DNA of 64,000 bases. Source: Teredinibacter turnerae (lineage in GTDB: Bacteria > Pseudomonadota > Gammaproteobacteria > Pseudomonadales > Cellvibrionaceae). Shown in pieces: positions 23,055 through 33,014 of this stretch. The stretch spans positions 2,666,001 through 2,730,000 of the forward strand of contig NZ_CP149817.1 of assembly GCF_037935975.1 (NCBI RefSeq), written 5' to 3'. The notes beneath the pieces are model-generated. The model was not told where the DNA came from. It was given only the letters and a program-made list of their open reading frames with translations, and ran no database searches. The position numbers were made by a program, and so were the translations under genes. How positions within the stretch are numbered: the first letter of the stretch is position 1; each line of letters begins with the position of its first letter.

Positions 23055-24530
23055 TATTTCCCAAAGCCACCGAGGGTGACTCCTCCATAAAAGGCCTAGA
23101 GCAAGCCGTCGAGTACTGCTGACAGCAAACAAACGACAGGCGTTTAGGCAATTGATTTTATTGTAAGTATGTTTAGGGTCGTTCCTGGCATGTTGACTAA
23201 GAACGGACCCAGATTTTTATCAGTTATTCTCTGAGTGCAAAATATTCACACAAAGAATTCTGGTATGTCAACAGCCATGCATACAAGTGTGCCACATTCC
23301 CTTGTAATTTCGTTTCGAAATATGCCTATAACCTGCATTTATGGCAAAAGAACAAAGGAATGCGGTAAAAAGGGGGGCTGATGGAAGAGCGCCAGCATCA
23401 AACTCACCCACCCACCCACCCACCCACCCTTAGCGTGTGTTTGCGGCAGAACCAACGAGATACGGTATATCAAATCGCGCGGGCAGCACGACGCATGTTC
23501 GTGTTAAACGGCCACCTGAAACAGTTGTATGAACTATCGACATCCAAAATCACACTCAACACCTAGATTCAACACCTAAATCCCACACCGGCATACAACA
23601 TTCCCGAAAAAAATTTCTTTGGGAAGGCATGTGGGGCAAGCGGTAGATATTTCTCCCCTTAGCGTTTGTCAGCACACAAGCGCATCTCAATTTAATAGCA
23701 GATCGATTCAAATTAGCCGTTCCCAACCAACGAAAATGCGGTCGACTTTAGACCTACTGATAGATTCCCTGGGTATGACTGCAATAGTGAACCTATTAAG
23801 TTGCTAGGCCAATTTGTTACTTGCATAAATTTTGTTATGACGAAAAACCAGACGATTTTCTATTACCCCGTCAACTAAACAGACGATCAGATCCATTTAA
23901 TTCCGCGCGATTGAACTATTGGCAAGATTGTTTGACATTTATGATTAATTGCGCGCTTCTAAACCATTGGCAAGAATCTTGGACTTTTCTGATATATCAA
24001 GGGCTTTCGTCGCCATCTGAGTAATGGCGTTACTCCCTGTACCCGCTATTGCTTCGCAGCTTTCATTGCCACGTTTATAGAAAACCTACACAACGAAACC
24101 TTACTTTCCAAGCTCGTTTTTTAATCGTGTTTCGTTTGACATATCCATCACATTTAAAAGGGCCACCGCGACACCAAAATAACTGTCGGTTTACGGCAAA
24201 CTGTTTAATTACCGCAAAGGTCGCACTTCAGTTGATAACCCAGGCGCCTGAGCTTTAACGAGAATTATCTGAACTAATCTCATTATGCGGTAAGGAGTGA
24301 TTCGGTAGAGACGCAACATTTGTTGCACATAGGGAAATATTTATCTAACACCAAACAATAAGTTAATCATCAGACTGAACAGTACAGAGAACAGCAGCGG
24401 CTCCAATATTTACATCGTAACCCTATTGTTTTATAGCGAGTCAGCTACCCATGCCTTCTCCGGCTGTTAGGGTCGACACCACGCAAACAACACGAAAAGT
24501 CAAAATAAGAACGCTAAAAAGGAAATTTTC
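23055..24530. other. Long divergent intergenic region between the TonB receptor and the acetylesterase genes
   Basis: About 1.5 kb with no supportable gene; the short frames are low-complexity or lack starts. It must hold the promoters for both directions. TGCGGTAA occurs at 23361 and 24286 and inverted at 24209. There is an imperfect direct repeat near 23908 and 23948 (ATTGGCAAGA). An AAGGA ribosome site precedes the acetylesterase start. Confidence 0.6.
23405..23429. repeat. Tetranucleotide repeat (CCCA), about 6 copies
   Basis: A perfect CACC/CCCA run of 25 bp in the divergent intergenic region. It may vary in length; no gene reads through it convincingly. Confidence 0.85.
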
Positions 24531-26597
24531 ATGATCAAACGACAATATTTGTTCCCACCCAAAATGACGACGAAGCATTTGTTCTGTGCACCAGTATTTA
24601 CATTGCTTGCCTGCCAGGCACATGCGCTCGAGTGCGGCTATGACGTCACTAACGATTGGGGCTCGGGTTTTACCGCTGGCATTACGGTGACGAACGATGG
24701 CACCTCAGCGGTAAATAATTGGCAAGTACAGTGGCAGCAAAACGGCGGCTCCGCTGTAACGGGCTTGTGGAACGCAACCTTTTCTGGAACCAACCCGTAC
24801 ACTGCTACAGATGCAGGCTGGAATGCCACCATAGCGCCTGACAGCTCGGTGTCCTTTGGTTTTCAGGGGGAGGGCGATGACCCAACCGCAATAATTTTGA
24901 GTTGCACAGCTGATGGAGCCTCCTCTAGTTCATCGTCTTCCAGCTCTAGCTCATCCACCAGTTCTAGCTCATCTTCGAGCACTAGCTCTTCAGCAAGTTC
25001 TTCATCAAGTTCGAGCGGCAGCAGCAATACAAGCACTGCCGTCATTCAAGAAGGGGAGGGCCTGTGTAGTGTGGAAGGAACCATTGATAGCAACAACGCG
25101 GGATATACCGGTTCAGGATTTGCCAATACGGAGAATGCTGCTGGCAAAGGTATTGAGTGGGCTGTGGCTGCCCAAGGGGGCAGTTACCAAATGCAGTGGC
25201 GTTATGCCAATGGCTCCAGCGCGAACCGGCCTGGGGATGTATTTGTTAACGGCGCTTTACAAACAAGCAGCGCGTTTGATAGCACGAGAGACTGGACAAC
25301 CTGGGCTGACTCTTCTGCTGTCAGCATAAATCTAGCTGACGGAATTAACACTATTCGTTTACAGGCGTCCAGCAGCGAAGGGCTTGCAAACATCGATTCA
25401 CTGAGTGTTACCGGCGCCGCGCCTGACGCCGTCGCCTGCAATAATAGCTCGAGTTCAAGCAGCTCATCTTCTAGCTCAGGTGGGCCGCTCTCTACGTTTA
25501 CTGTGCAGGAAAATACTGCTGGATTTTGTGGAGTCGATGGCTCCGTAAATAGCAACGAAGCGGGTTTCACCGGCGGCGGATTTGCCAATACCACAAATGC
25601 CGTAAACACCAGCGTCGACTGGGCTGTCGATGCAGCTACCGCGGGGTACTATGACCTGGCACTGCGCTTTGCCAACGGCAGTGGCGCTGCGCGGTCGGGA
25701 GTGCTAACGGTAACCAGTGGTGCAAGCGTGAGTTACGATATTACCTTTGCGACTACCGGTGCGTGGTCAACGTGGGCAACAGAAATTTTGCCCATATTTT
25801 TAAATGCCGGCGAAAACCTGATTACGCTTACCGCCACCGGTGACAGTGGGCTCGCGAATATCGATTATCTGAGTCTTACTGGTAGCAGCGGGCTTCGCGG
25901 CGTAGTGTGCCCGGCGACGAGCGCAACAGTTTGGCTGGCCGGTGACTCCATCGTCCAAACCTATACAGATACGTCCAGCTCACGAGACCAAGCGGGCTGG
26001 GGGCAAATGCTACGCGAACAATACAATACCAACGTCACGGTAAACAATCAGGCCATTGGTGGTCGCACGGCTCGTCGGTTTATAGAAGAAGGTCGACTGG
26101 ACACCATCTGGTCCAATGCTAGCACCGGAGACTATCTGTTGCTGCAATTCGGAACCAACGACAGCCACAGGACTGCAACCTATGTTATCGATGGCGTGAC
26201 CATTCCATATTATCTCGATCCACAAACGGATTTTAAAGACTATTTAAAATTGTATATCGATGGTGCCCGCAACCGCGGCATTCATGTCGGCCTTGTTACA
26301 CCAACGCCACGCAACTCAGCATATTGCACCGGCGGAAATGGTACTGGCGCGTGGGCGCAAGCGATGCGAGAGCTTGCCGATGAGGAAGGAGTACCGCTGA
26401 TAGACCTAAACTTTAAAACTGTTAATTATTTAACTGCTATTTGCCCCGCTCCAATCCCGGAAAATTTTTTCTTCCTGCGGGCGGATGGGTCTGTTGATGG
26501 AACGCATTTTCAGGAAAATGGTGCACGTATCCTGTCCGGCTTTGTCGCGGATGGAATAGGTGAGGCGGTTTTGGGGCTAGACTATTTTCGCAATTAA
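24531..26597 (+). CDS. Secreted modular acetylesterase: CBM2, two CBM6/35-like modules, CE12-type SGNH domain
   Basis: 688 aa. AAGGA lies 8 bp before the ATG. A signal peptide of about 32 residues ends near CQAHA. CBM2 follows (ECGYDVTNDWGSGF to about 127, with paired Cys and surface Trp). After a polyserine linker (about 132-165) comes a module beginning QEGEGLCSVEG; a second Ser linker leads to a sister module beginning VQENTAGFCGVDG. The catalytic domain starts near 462 with GDSIVQTY, has GGRTAR and FGTNDS, and ends with DGTHF supplying Asp and His. The catalytic domain resembles rhamnogalacturonan acetylesterases (CE12), which remove acetyl groups from pectin. CBM2 would anchor it to crystalline polysaccharide. 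The next gene is a paralogue with the same layout, 31 bp downstream. Pectin as substrate is inference from family and context. Confidence 0.9.
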   Translation: MIKRQYLFPPKMTTKHLFCAPVFTLLACQAHALECGYDVTNDWGSGFTAGITVTNDGTSAVNNWQVQWQQNGGSAVTGLWNATFSGTNPYTATDAGWNATIAPDSSVSFGFQGEGDDPTAIILSCTADGASSSSSSSSSSSSTSSSSSSSTSSSASSSSSSSGSSNTSTAVIQEGEGLCSVEGTIDSNNAGYTGSGFANTENAAGKGIEWAVAAQGGSYQMQWRYANGSSANRPGDVFVNGALQTSSAFDSTRDWTTWADSSAVSINLADGINTIRLQASSSEGLANIDSLSVTGAAPDAVACNNSSSSSSSSSSSGGPLSTFTVQENTAGFCGVDGSVNSNEAGFTGGGFANTTNAVNTSVDWAVDAATAGYYDLALRFANGSGAARSGVLTVTSGASVSYDITFATTGAWSTWATEILPIFLNAGENLITLTATGDSGLANIDYLSLTGSSGLRGVVCPATSATVWLAGDSIVQTYTDTSSSRDQAGWGQMLREQYNTNVTVNNQAIGGRTARRFIEEGRLDTIWSNASTGDYLLLQFGTNDSHRTATYVIDGVTIPYYLDPQTDFKDYLKLYIDGARNRGIHVGLVTPTPRNSAYCTGGNGTGAWAQAMRELADEEGVPLIDLNFKTVNYLTAICPAPIPENFFFLRADGSVDGTHFQENGARILSGFVADGIGEAVLGLDYFRN

Positions 26598-26628
26598 TTA
26601 TGGCCAGAAAAATTAAAGGACTTTTACT

Positions 26629-28749
26629 ATGTTAAATACATTGCTATTAAAATGCTCCCAATATCGACCTGCTGTTTTCAGGACTTTGCTGGCGACGCAT
26701 TGCGCTATGTTTTCCTGGCATACATTTGGTCAGGAGTGTAGCTACGAGGTTAGTAATGATTGGGGTTCGGGCTTTACCGCGAGCATTACCATCGCCAACA
26801 ATAGTGCGGCCACCATCAACGATTGGCAAGTTAAATGGCAGCAAAATGGAAGTTCTACTGTAACCAGTATATGGAATGCAACGTATAGCGGGTCCAACCC
26901 TTATACCGCTACCAGTGCTGGCTGGAATAACAGCATTCCTCCCGGAGCCACTGCAACTTTCGGCTTCCAAGGTGATGGCACCGATGCATCTGCGACGATT
27001 TTGAGCTGCACCGGTGGTGGAATCACGTCAGGCAACAGTACATCCAGTGGATCATCTTCGAGTTCATCGGCGAGTTCTTCGTCAAATTCATCCTCGAGCG
27101 GTGGCAACGTAACCACGGTGGCTCTACAGGAGACCGATGGACTGTGCCATGTTGAAGGCAGCATTGACAATAATAACCCCGGCTTCGGTGGTGCTGGATT
27201 TGCTAACACAGATAATGCTCTAGGGAGCGGAATAGAGTGGGCTGTCGCTAGCGCCGGAGGCAATTACGATTTGCAATGGCGCTATGCAAACGGATCGACC
27301 GCCAACCGACCGGGCAAAGTTTTTATCAACGGTAGCCATCAGGCAGACCTCGACTTTCCAACCACAAGTGAATGGACAATCTGGAATAATTCGATGTTGG
27401 TCCCCGTCAGCCTGGAGAGTGGGATTAATATTGTTCGCCTGGAAGCAATAGAAACCACAGGACTCGCCAATATAGACGCTTTAAGTGTGACTGGACTATC
27501 TCCTGCGGCAGCTTCCTGTAGTGGAGCTGGCAGCTCTAGCACGTCAAGTTCATCAAGTACAAGCAGTAGCTCCTCGAGCTCGAGCGGCGCAATTGTTTCC
27601 TTGGTAGTGCAGGAAAATGCCGCTGGATTTTGCGGTGTTAACGGCACTATCGATAACAATAACGATGGGTTTACCGGTGATGGGTTTGCAAACACGGGTA
27701 ACAATCTCGGTAGCGCAGTGAGCTGGAGCGTCCAGGTTGCGACGGCGGGGACCTATCAGCTTGCACTGCGCTACGCGAATGGTGGCGGCAGTGCACGGCC
27801 AGGAGTTTTGGCCGTGAACGATAGTTCAAGCGGGACCTACGATATCAACCTTACCGACACAGGATCGTGGAACATATGGGATATAGAAACGCTATCCGTT
27901 TTTCTCAACGAGGGTACTAACACCCTGAGGCTGACAGCCACAAGCGAAAGCGGGTTGGCAAATATCGATTACCTCGAAGTAACCGGAAGTGACTTGAGCG
28001 CTGGCATCTGCCCGGAATTACCGAATATTTCCGTGTGGCTAGCAGGCGATTCTACAGTTGCCAACGGCGTGACACCTTGTCCTACGGGGTGGGGTAAAAG
28101 TTTTCAAAGTTACTTCAACAGCAATGTAACAGTGAGAAACTATGCCGCTGGCGGGCGCAGTGTACGAACGTGGTTATACGATGTTCAGTCAACCATGGGT
28201 GGCGACGGGGAGTGCCTGCTAAATACCAGCAACGGTACACCCATATTGCAAAGCCGCTGGCAAACCCTGTTGGACGGTATGCAGAGCGGCGACTACCTTT
28301 TTATCCAGTTTGGTATTAACGATGGCGCATCTACTTGCCCTCGTCATGTGGGTAGCACAGCTTTTATGCAGGAATACGCGATGATGGCCAATGCAGCAAA
28401 AGCGCGCGGCGCGACGCCAATATTTATTACACCTGTGAGTGCCATTGCGTGCTCCGGTTCAACTGCGGTAGCGACACGCGAATTTTTATCAGAAACATAC
28501 AACGCTGGAAGTACCAACGATGTTGATGTTATCGATCTACACGCCAGAAGTGTGCAACTCTATAATACGTTGAACTTCTGTCCCATACCAGGAGGTGGCG
28601 ATATCTCTGCTACAACGGGTGGTGCGGTGGGTGCATTTTTCTGCGATGACCACACGCATTTTGATGCCGACGGCGCAACCGAAATCGGCGGTTTAATTGT
28701 AGAGGGAATTCGCGATCTAAACCTGCCTCTCGCAGAGTATCTGAGATAG
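26629..28749 (+). CDS. Secreted modular acetylesterase, paralogue of the preceding gene (CBM2, two CBMs, CE12-type)
   Basis: 706 aa with an AAAGGA site 9 bp before the ATG. The architecture matches the upstream gene: signal peptide, CBM2 (ECSYEVSNDWGSGF), Ser-rich linker, CBM (QETDGLCHVEG), Ser linker, CBM (VQENAAGFCGVNG), then an SGNH domain with GDSTVANG, GGRSVRT, FGINDG and the Asp/His pair in DDHTHF. The catalytic domain is longer than its neighbour's and has extra Cys residues, so the two probably differ in substrate. Only 31 bp separate the genes, so they are likely co-transcribed. The arrangement indicates tandem duplication followed by divergence of the catalytic domain. Confidence 0.9.
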   Translation: MLNTLLLKCSQYRPAVFRTLLATHCAMFSWHTFGQECSYEVSNDWGSGFTASITIANNSAATINDWQVKWQQNGSSTVTSIWNATYSGSNPYTATSAGWNNSIPPGATATFGFQGDGTDASATILSCTGGGITSGNSTSSGSSSSSSASSSSNSSSSGGNVTTVALQETDGLCHVEGSIDNNNPGFGGAGFANTDNALGSGIEWAVASAGGNYDLQWRYANGSTANRPGKVFINGSHQADLDFPTTSEWTIWNNSMLVPVSLESGINIVRLEAIETTGLANIDALSVTGLSPAAASCSGAGSSSTSSSSSTSSSSSSSSGAIVSLVVQENAAGFCGVNGTIDNNNDGFTGDGFANTGNNLGSAVSWSVQVATAGTYQLALRYANGGGSARPGVLAVNDSSSGTYDINLTDTGSWNIWDIETLSVFLNEGTNTLRLTATSESGLANIDYLEVTGSDLSAGICPELPNISVWLAGDSTVANGVTPCPTGWGKSFQSYFNSNVTVRNYAAGGRSVRTWLYDVQSTMGGDGECLLNTSNGTPILQSRWQTLLDGMQSGDYLFIQFGINDGASTCPRHVGSTAFMQEYAMMANAAKARGATPIFITPVSAIACSGSTAVATREFLSETYNAGSTNDVDVIDLHARSVQLYNTLNFCPIPGGGDISATTGGAVGAFFCDDHTHFDADGATEIGGLIVEGIRDLNLPLAEYLR

Positions 28750-28778
28750 ACTCACCAGCGATGTCAACTCGCTCTCGC

Positions 28779-28821
28779 GGCTTAGTTCCCCGCCAAGAAA
28801 TCATTGGCGGGGAACTAAGCC
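28779..28821 (+). terminator. Long perfect hairpin after the acetylesterase pair
   Basis: An 18-bp perfect stem (GGCTTAGTTCCCCGCCAA at 28779-28796, complement at 28804-28821) with a 7-nt loop, 30 bp after the stop. No T tract follows. It probably ends or stabilises the mRNA of the operon. Confidence 0.65.
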
Positions 28822-28822
28822 G

Positions 28823-28874
28823 ACTAATAAAGCCCACTAATAAAGCCCACTAATAAAGCCCACTGACTAAGCCC
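28823..28874. repeat. 13-bp tandem repeat, three perfect units and one degenerate
   Basis: ACTAATAAAGCCC at 28823, 28836 and 28849, then ACTGACTAAGCCC at 28862. The array starts one base after the hairpin and resembles its 3' arm (ACTAAGCC), so it may have arisen by slippage from it. Confidence 0.9.
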
Positions 28875-29903
28875 TTCAATCATAGTAAGATCTCCCAAAA
28901 AATTAGGCCCGCCAAATAGGCAAATCCCTCTGAAAATACAAAATTCCAGCCCGCCCGCAGAAACTAAGATAATAACACCTTTACATCCCAGGCACTTTTG
29001 AAATGAGGCGATATGACTTTTGGCATGTCTAAAATAGAAAAATAAAATTAAGCATAGAAAAATTTAGCAAGCTTTAAATTAGACTCTACAATGAGTCTGT
29101 CTAGAACAATAGCATTGGCCGTTATCTCACATAACGCTTTCAAAATATTTAGCACGGCCCGATTTGGGTCATTTCAATAAAGCGAGGCGCGCATAAAACA
29201 TCAACATACATTTCTACAGCCATTCATTAAAAATGAAAAAATAGCTGACAGAAAATAGAGCGCCAGAGACTATCAAAAACCATTTTAAATAAAAATATCG
29301 AAAATAAAATAACATATAGCGCCAAAATAACCACTAAGTAAATGCGCCTATATATTTAATAACACGTTATGTTTTATATCACCATTTCTTCACTCCTTAT
29401 CTCGGATACTTTTTCTACGAAATGTGCAATCAGTTCGCAGGCAGGCGAAGTGAATGTGCCTCGCGAGCGCACGACCGAGAGAAATTGATACGAGCGTTTT
29501 CCCATTATATTAGGGTGCGCAGAATTTTTTGCCTCCTCCCGCGACTGAGCGCAACGAAGATCGGCAACACAGGATCAGTCAAGAGAGAAAACTATTTTTT
29601 GACTGATCTTTTAACCTACACCGGCACAAAAAGTACACCGCAATAATTTTTAACATCAAACAACACCAGCGTAACTATTCGATTCAAGCAAAGTCATACA
29701 GGACATAACTTTCTATCATTCGACCTTTCTATTATTCGATGATGGTTATATAGCTACATACTCGCAAATCTAAGCAACACTGAATCAGAAACGTAAACTA
29801 AAACATCCTTGCTATACAAAGCGCACCATAAAACAATCCCTTGAAATAGGGGTTTGGGCGCTAAAAAGCTGCATTTCAACTTGCAACGCAAAAAGGAATG
29901 ACT
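28875..29903. other. AT-rich intergenic region before the sugar-acid operon
   Basis: About 1 kb, strongly A/T-rich, with no supportable gene. The only frame of any length (29422-29646) has no family features. The operon promoter should lie at the right end; no clear operator was recognised. Confidence 0.55.
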
Positions 29904-30746
29904 ATGGATAAATACCTTGATGTAAACGGCATTAAAGTGCATTACAAAAACTTTCCCGGCGGAGGAAAAACGCTCCTGTTAGTCCACGGACTAACACAAA
30001 ATATTGCCTCATTCGATGGCCTGATTGATGAAGGGCTGGCAAACGATATCAATGTGGTTATGCCGGATTTGCGTGGGCGCGGGTTAAGCGAAAAACCAGA
30101 AACAGGTTACAGCGTAGAAGATCATTCAAATGATCTTTTGGAACTGATAAAAGCGCTTGATTTAAAAGATGTTGCTCTAGCCGGTCACTCGTATGGAGCG
30201 CTTCTTTGCTACTACCTGGCAGCAAAGAATCCGGAAACGATTACGAGCCTTATCAGCCTAGATACACCATGCGGGTTACATCCTGAAATTCGAAAGCAAA
30301 TACAGGCTGGTGTATCTCGCATTGGTAAGAAATATTCCTCCTGGGACGAATTCATAAACGGTGTCAAGCAAATGCCACATTTAAAAGGGTGGTGGAACCC
30401 CAGAATCGAGAGTCTTTACAGGGCCGATGCTGAAATCTTCAGCGATGGATCGGTGACCACACGTTCCAGCGCTATCGCAATTGCAGAGACGGTGGATAAA
30501 GCTTTCCTAATCGATTGGAATCACGTTCTTAAAAGTATTGAGCAGCCCTTGCTGATGTTAAACGCTACAGGCCCGTTCGGTGGCCCTGGAGCCCCACCAA
30601 TGCTTCCCAAAGACAGTGCTATGACAGTGGTTAATGGGGTGAAAAATGGCGTCTATGTAGATATTCCCGGAAACCACATAACCATGCTCTATGGAAACGG
30701 AGCAACAAAAATTGTTTCCTCAATAAAGCATTTTTTGTGTGACTAG
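29904..30746 (+). CDS. Alpha/beta-fold hydrolase, first gene of a three-gene operon
   Basis: 280 aa from the ATG at 29904. A second ATG at 29898 directly abuts the AAGGA ribosome site, while 29904 has a 6-bp spacing and is preferred. It has the oxyanion HG motif (LLVHGLTQN), nucleophile elbow GHSYGA, an Asp region around LDTPCG and a C-terminal His in GNHITM. No signal peptide, so it is cytoplasmic. A sugar dehydrogenase pair follows at gaps of 114 and 58 bp. The hydrolase could open a lactone or remove an ester group from an imported sugar acid. The fold is clear; the substrate is not. Confidence 0.82.
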   Translation: MDKYLDVNGIKVHYKNFPGGGKTLLLVHGLTQNIASFDGLIDEGLANDINVVMPDLRGRGLSEKPETGYSVEDHSNDLLELIKALDLKDVALAGHSYGALLCYYLAAKNPETITSLISLDTPCGLHPEIRKQIQAGVSRIGKKYSSWDEFINGVKQMPHLKGWWNPRIESLYRADAEIFSDGSVTTRSSAIAIAETVDKAFLIDWNHVLKSIEQPLLMLNATGPFGGPGAPPMLPKDSAMTVVNGVKNGVYVDIPGNHITMLYGNGATKIVSSIKHFLCD

Positions 30747-30860
30747 CGCGCTTTTCGCGTAACAAGCCAAAAAGCTATCTACTGTCGCAATAGGCTATGC
30801 GCCCCTAGTTATTGAAGTACGCAAGCTCTTCTAATTCTTAACCTATACGGGAATTTTACA

Positions 30861-31694
30861 ATGATTAACGATCTGTTTAACTTATCCGGAAAAATTGTGC
30901 TTATTACAGGTGGCACACACGGTATAGGCATGGCGTGCGGCCTTATGCTTGGCAAAGCGGGGGCCAAAATTGTTGTAAACGATATTGACGAGGAAAAACT
31001 GGAAACCTGCAAGCGCCACTATAACAATGAAGGAATAGATGTATATATATTGAAATTTGATGTCGCAAACGAGACCGATGTTCATAGAGGCATCAGTCAA
31101 ATAGAGAAAGAAGTCGGTTCTATCGATATTTTAGTAAACAATGCTGGAATAATAAAACGCATCCCCATACTAGATATGCCCACGGAAGAGTATAGACAGG
31201 TCATTGATATCGACCTTGTAGCTCCATTTATCGTTTCCAAACGAGTTGCACCAGGTATGATAGCGCGCCGTGAAGGCAAGATTATCAACATGTGTTCAAT
31301 GATGAGTGTGTACGGCCGTCAGAACGTCGCGGCTTATGCTGCAGCAAAAGGTGGGCTTAAATTACTAACTCAAAACATGTGCTGTGAATGGGCGAAATAC
31401 AATGTACAAGTGAATGGCATAGGCCCAGGTTATATTGCGACTCAACAAACAGCGCCGATTCGGGTTAATGGTCACCCATTCAATAATCTAGTGATGACGC
31501 GTACACCAGCCAATCGCTGGGGAGAGCCAGAGGATGTTGGTAAAGCAGCGTTATTTCTCGCATCTAAGGCTGCGGATTTCGTGAATGGCCAAGTGCTCTA
31601 TGTCGACGGTGGGATTATTGCAAATTTTGGCTATGTCGAAAACGAAAACACGTCAGAGAATATATCTCAAGCTCCGCTAGCTGCTGTGCAATAA
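30861..31694 (+). CDS. SDR-family oxidoreductase, gluconate 5-dehydrogenase-like
   Basis: 277 aa with the Rossmann motif TGGTHGIG (about residue 16), NNAG, a catalytic Ser in the CSMMS stretch and YAAAK. The segment TRTPANRWGEPEDV near residue 214 is typical of the gluconate 5-dehydrogenase / 2-deoxygluconate dehydrogenase group. It probably interconverts a keto-sugar acid and its alcohol with NAD(P). Together with the MDR gene that follows, it resembles the idonate pathway pair (idonate 5-dehydrogenase plus gluconate 5-dehydrogenase), which would process uronic-acid-derived products of pectin. This pathway role is inference. Confidence 0.85.
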   Translation: MINDLFNLSGKIVLITGGTHGIGMACGLMLGKAGAKIVVNDIDEEKLETCKRHYNNEGIDVYILKFDVANETDVHRGISQIEKEVGSIDILVNNAGIIKRIPILDMPTEEYRQVIDIDLVAPFIVSKRVAPGMIARREGKIINMCSMMSVYGRQNVAAYAAAKGGLKLLTQNMCCEWAKYNVQVNGIGPGYIATQQTAPIRVNGHPFNNLVMTRTPANRWGEPEDVGKAALFLASKAADFVNGQVLYVDGGIIANFGYVENENTSENISQAPLAAVQ

Positions 31695-31752
31695 CTATGT
31701 GTTATTTGTTGGCAAAACTGCGACCGCAAAAATTCTAGGTTAGAGGTGATTT

Positions 31753-32790
31753 ATGAATACAACAGAAATTAGCGCTGCGTATTACAAAGGCAGCAAGCAG
31801 TTTGAGATCGCTAAAATTATGGCACCGCCTCCATTGGCGGGTGAAGTTCAAATCAGAACAGCCTATGTCGGCATATGCGGAACAGATTTGCATGCTTTTC
31901 ATGGCCGCATGGATACGCGCATTGGTTGCAATCGAATTATTGGCCACGAAATGTCTGGAATCGTCGAAAATGTGGGGGAGGGCGTACGCCATCTAAAGCC
32001 TGGACAGCACGTCGTGGTGCGTCCGTTGGCTCACTGCTCAGAATGCCCCGCGTGTAAATCCGGGCTGCAACACATCTGCCATCATTTAAAATTTCTCGGC
32101 CTTGATACAGATGGCGCTTTTCAACAACTGTGGACCGTACCCGAATATACAGTTCACCAGATTCCTGAATCGCTACCGCTGGAATGTGCCGCGTTAATAG
32201 AGCCAGTTTCTGTGGCGTGTCACGGGGTGAGCCGCAGCCGCCTGCAAGCTGGTGAAAATGTTTTGGTGATCGGCGGTGGACCTATAGGGCTGCTGATTGC
32301 GATGGTGGCCAAACACGCTGGCGGCAACATCATTATTTCTGAAGTTAGCGAGGCAAGGCTTGCAATAGCAAACAAACTCGGGTTTAAGGTATTAAATCCA
32401 TCGCAGCAAGATATTGTGGCGAGCGTAATGACTGAGACTAACGCTAGAGGCGCCGATGTTATTTTTGAAGTTTCGGGCACCCAGCCCGGTGTTGATACCA
32501 TGACAAAAATCGCTGCATCCAGGGCGAGAATTGTTATGACGGCCATTCATTCAGAAAAGCGCCCCATCGATTTGTTTCAATTCTTTTGGCGTGAAATTGA
32601 GTTGATCGGGGCGAGGGTTTACACCCACGAAGATTATGAAAAAGCTATCGAATTGGTAACTAATGGTGCCATTGACACAGGCACCATTATTACGGATGTA
32701 GGCTCTTTAGAAAACATCCAGCAAGCATTTGAAGCGCTCGAAGGCAATCCAACGGCCATGAAAAGTTTAATTAAAGTTGCTGATTGGTAG
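31753..32790 (+). CDS. Zinc-dependent medium-chain dehydrogenase, idonate/sorbitol dehydrogenase-like
   Basis: 345 aa. It has catalytic zinc ligands in GICGTDLH and GHEMSG, structural zinc cysteines in CSECPACKSGLQHIC (four Cys), and an NAD-binding GGGPIG (about residue 174). The ribosome site AGAGG precedes the ATG by 7 bp. This layout matches polyol and sugar-acid dehydrogenases of the sorbitol/L-idonate branch. It is the last gene of the hydrolase-SDR-MDR operon and ends just before a strong hairpin. The exact sugar cannot be read from sequence; L-idonate or another C5 oxidation is most consistent with its SDR neighbour. Confidence 0.87.
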   Translation: MNTTEISAAYYKGSKQFEIAKIMAPPPLAGEVQIRTAYVGICGTDLHAFHGRMDTRIGCNRIIGHEMSGIVENVGEGVRHLKPGQHVVVRPLAHCSECPACKSGLQHICHHLKFLGLDTDGAFQQLWTVPEYTVHQIPESLPLECAALIEPVSVACHGVSRSRLQAGENVLVIGGGPIGLLIAMVAKHAGGNIIISEVSEARLAIANKLGFKVLNPSQQDIVASVMTETNARGADVIFEVSGTQPGVDTMTKIAASRARIVMTAIHSEKRPIDLFQFFWREIELIGARVYTHEDYEKAIELVTNGAIDTGTIITDVGSLENIQQAFEALEGNPTAMKSLIKVADW

Positions 32791-32798
32791 TACAAAAA

Positions 32799-32841
32799 AG
32801 CAGGTTCCATCACCTTAGTCTCTAAGGTGTTGGAACCTGCT
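32799..32841 (+). terminator. Hairpin terminator after the sugar-acid operon
   Basis: A 10-bp and an 8-bp stem separated by a single T-T mismatch close on a 3-nt loop. The left arm is 32800-32818 and the right arm 32822-32840. An A run precedes it, so on the minus strand it would end in T residues and could also stop transcripts from the right. Confidence 0.75.
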
Positions 32842-33014
32842 ATCTTTGATAGTTTACATATTAGCCAGCTCTTAAACTCTATGGTTTGTACAGCATTTTA
32901 TACTGTCTTTTATGCTCTCTTTATACTCTCTTTTATACTAAAGAATAACCGCACAATATGCCTCAGCAACCTAATGCACACAAAAAACCCGACGCTGGAC
33001 GATCCTATTAATCA

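Noticed and set aside
29422-29646. 74-codon frame in the AT-rich gap before the sugar-acid operon
   Set aside because: No ribosome site, no recognisable domain and composition like the surrounding intergenic DNA.
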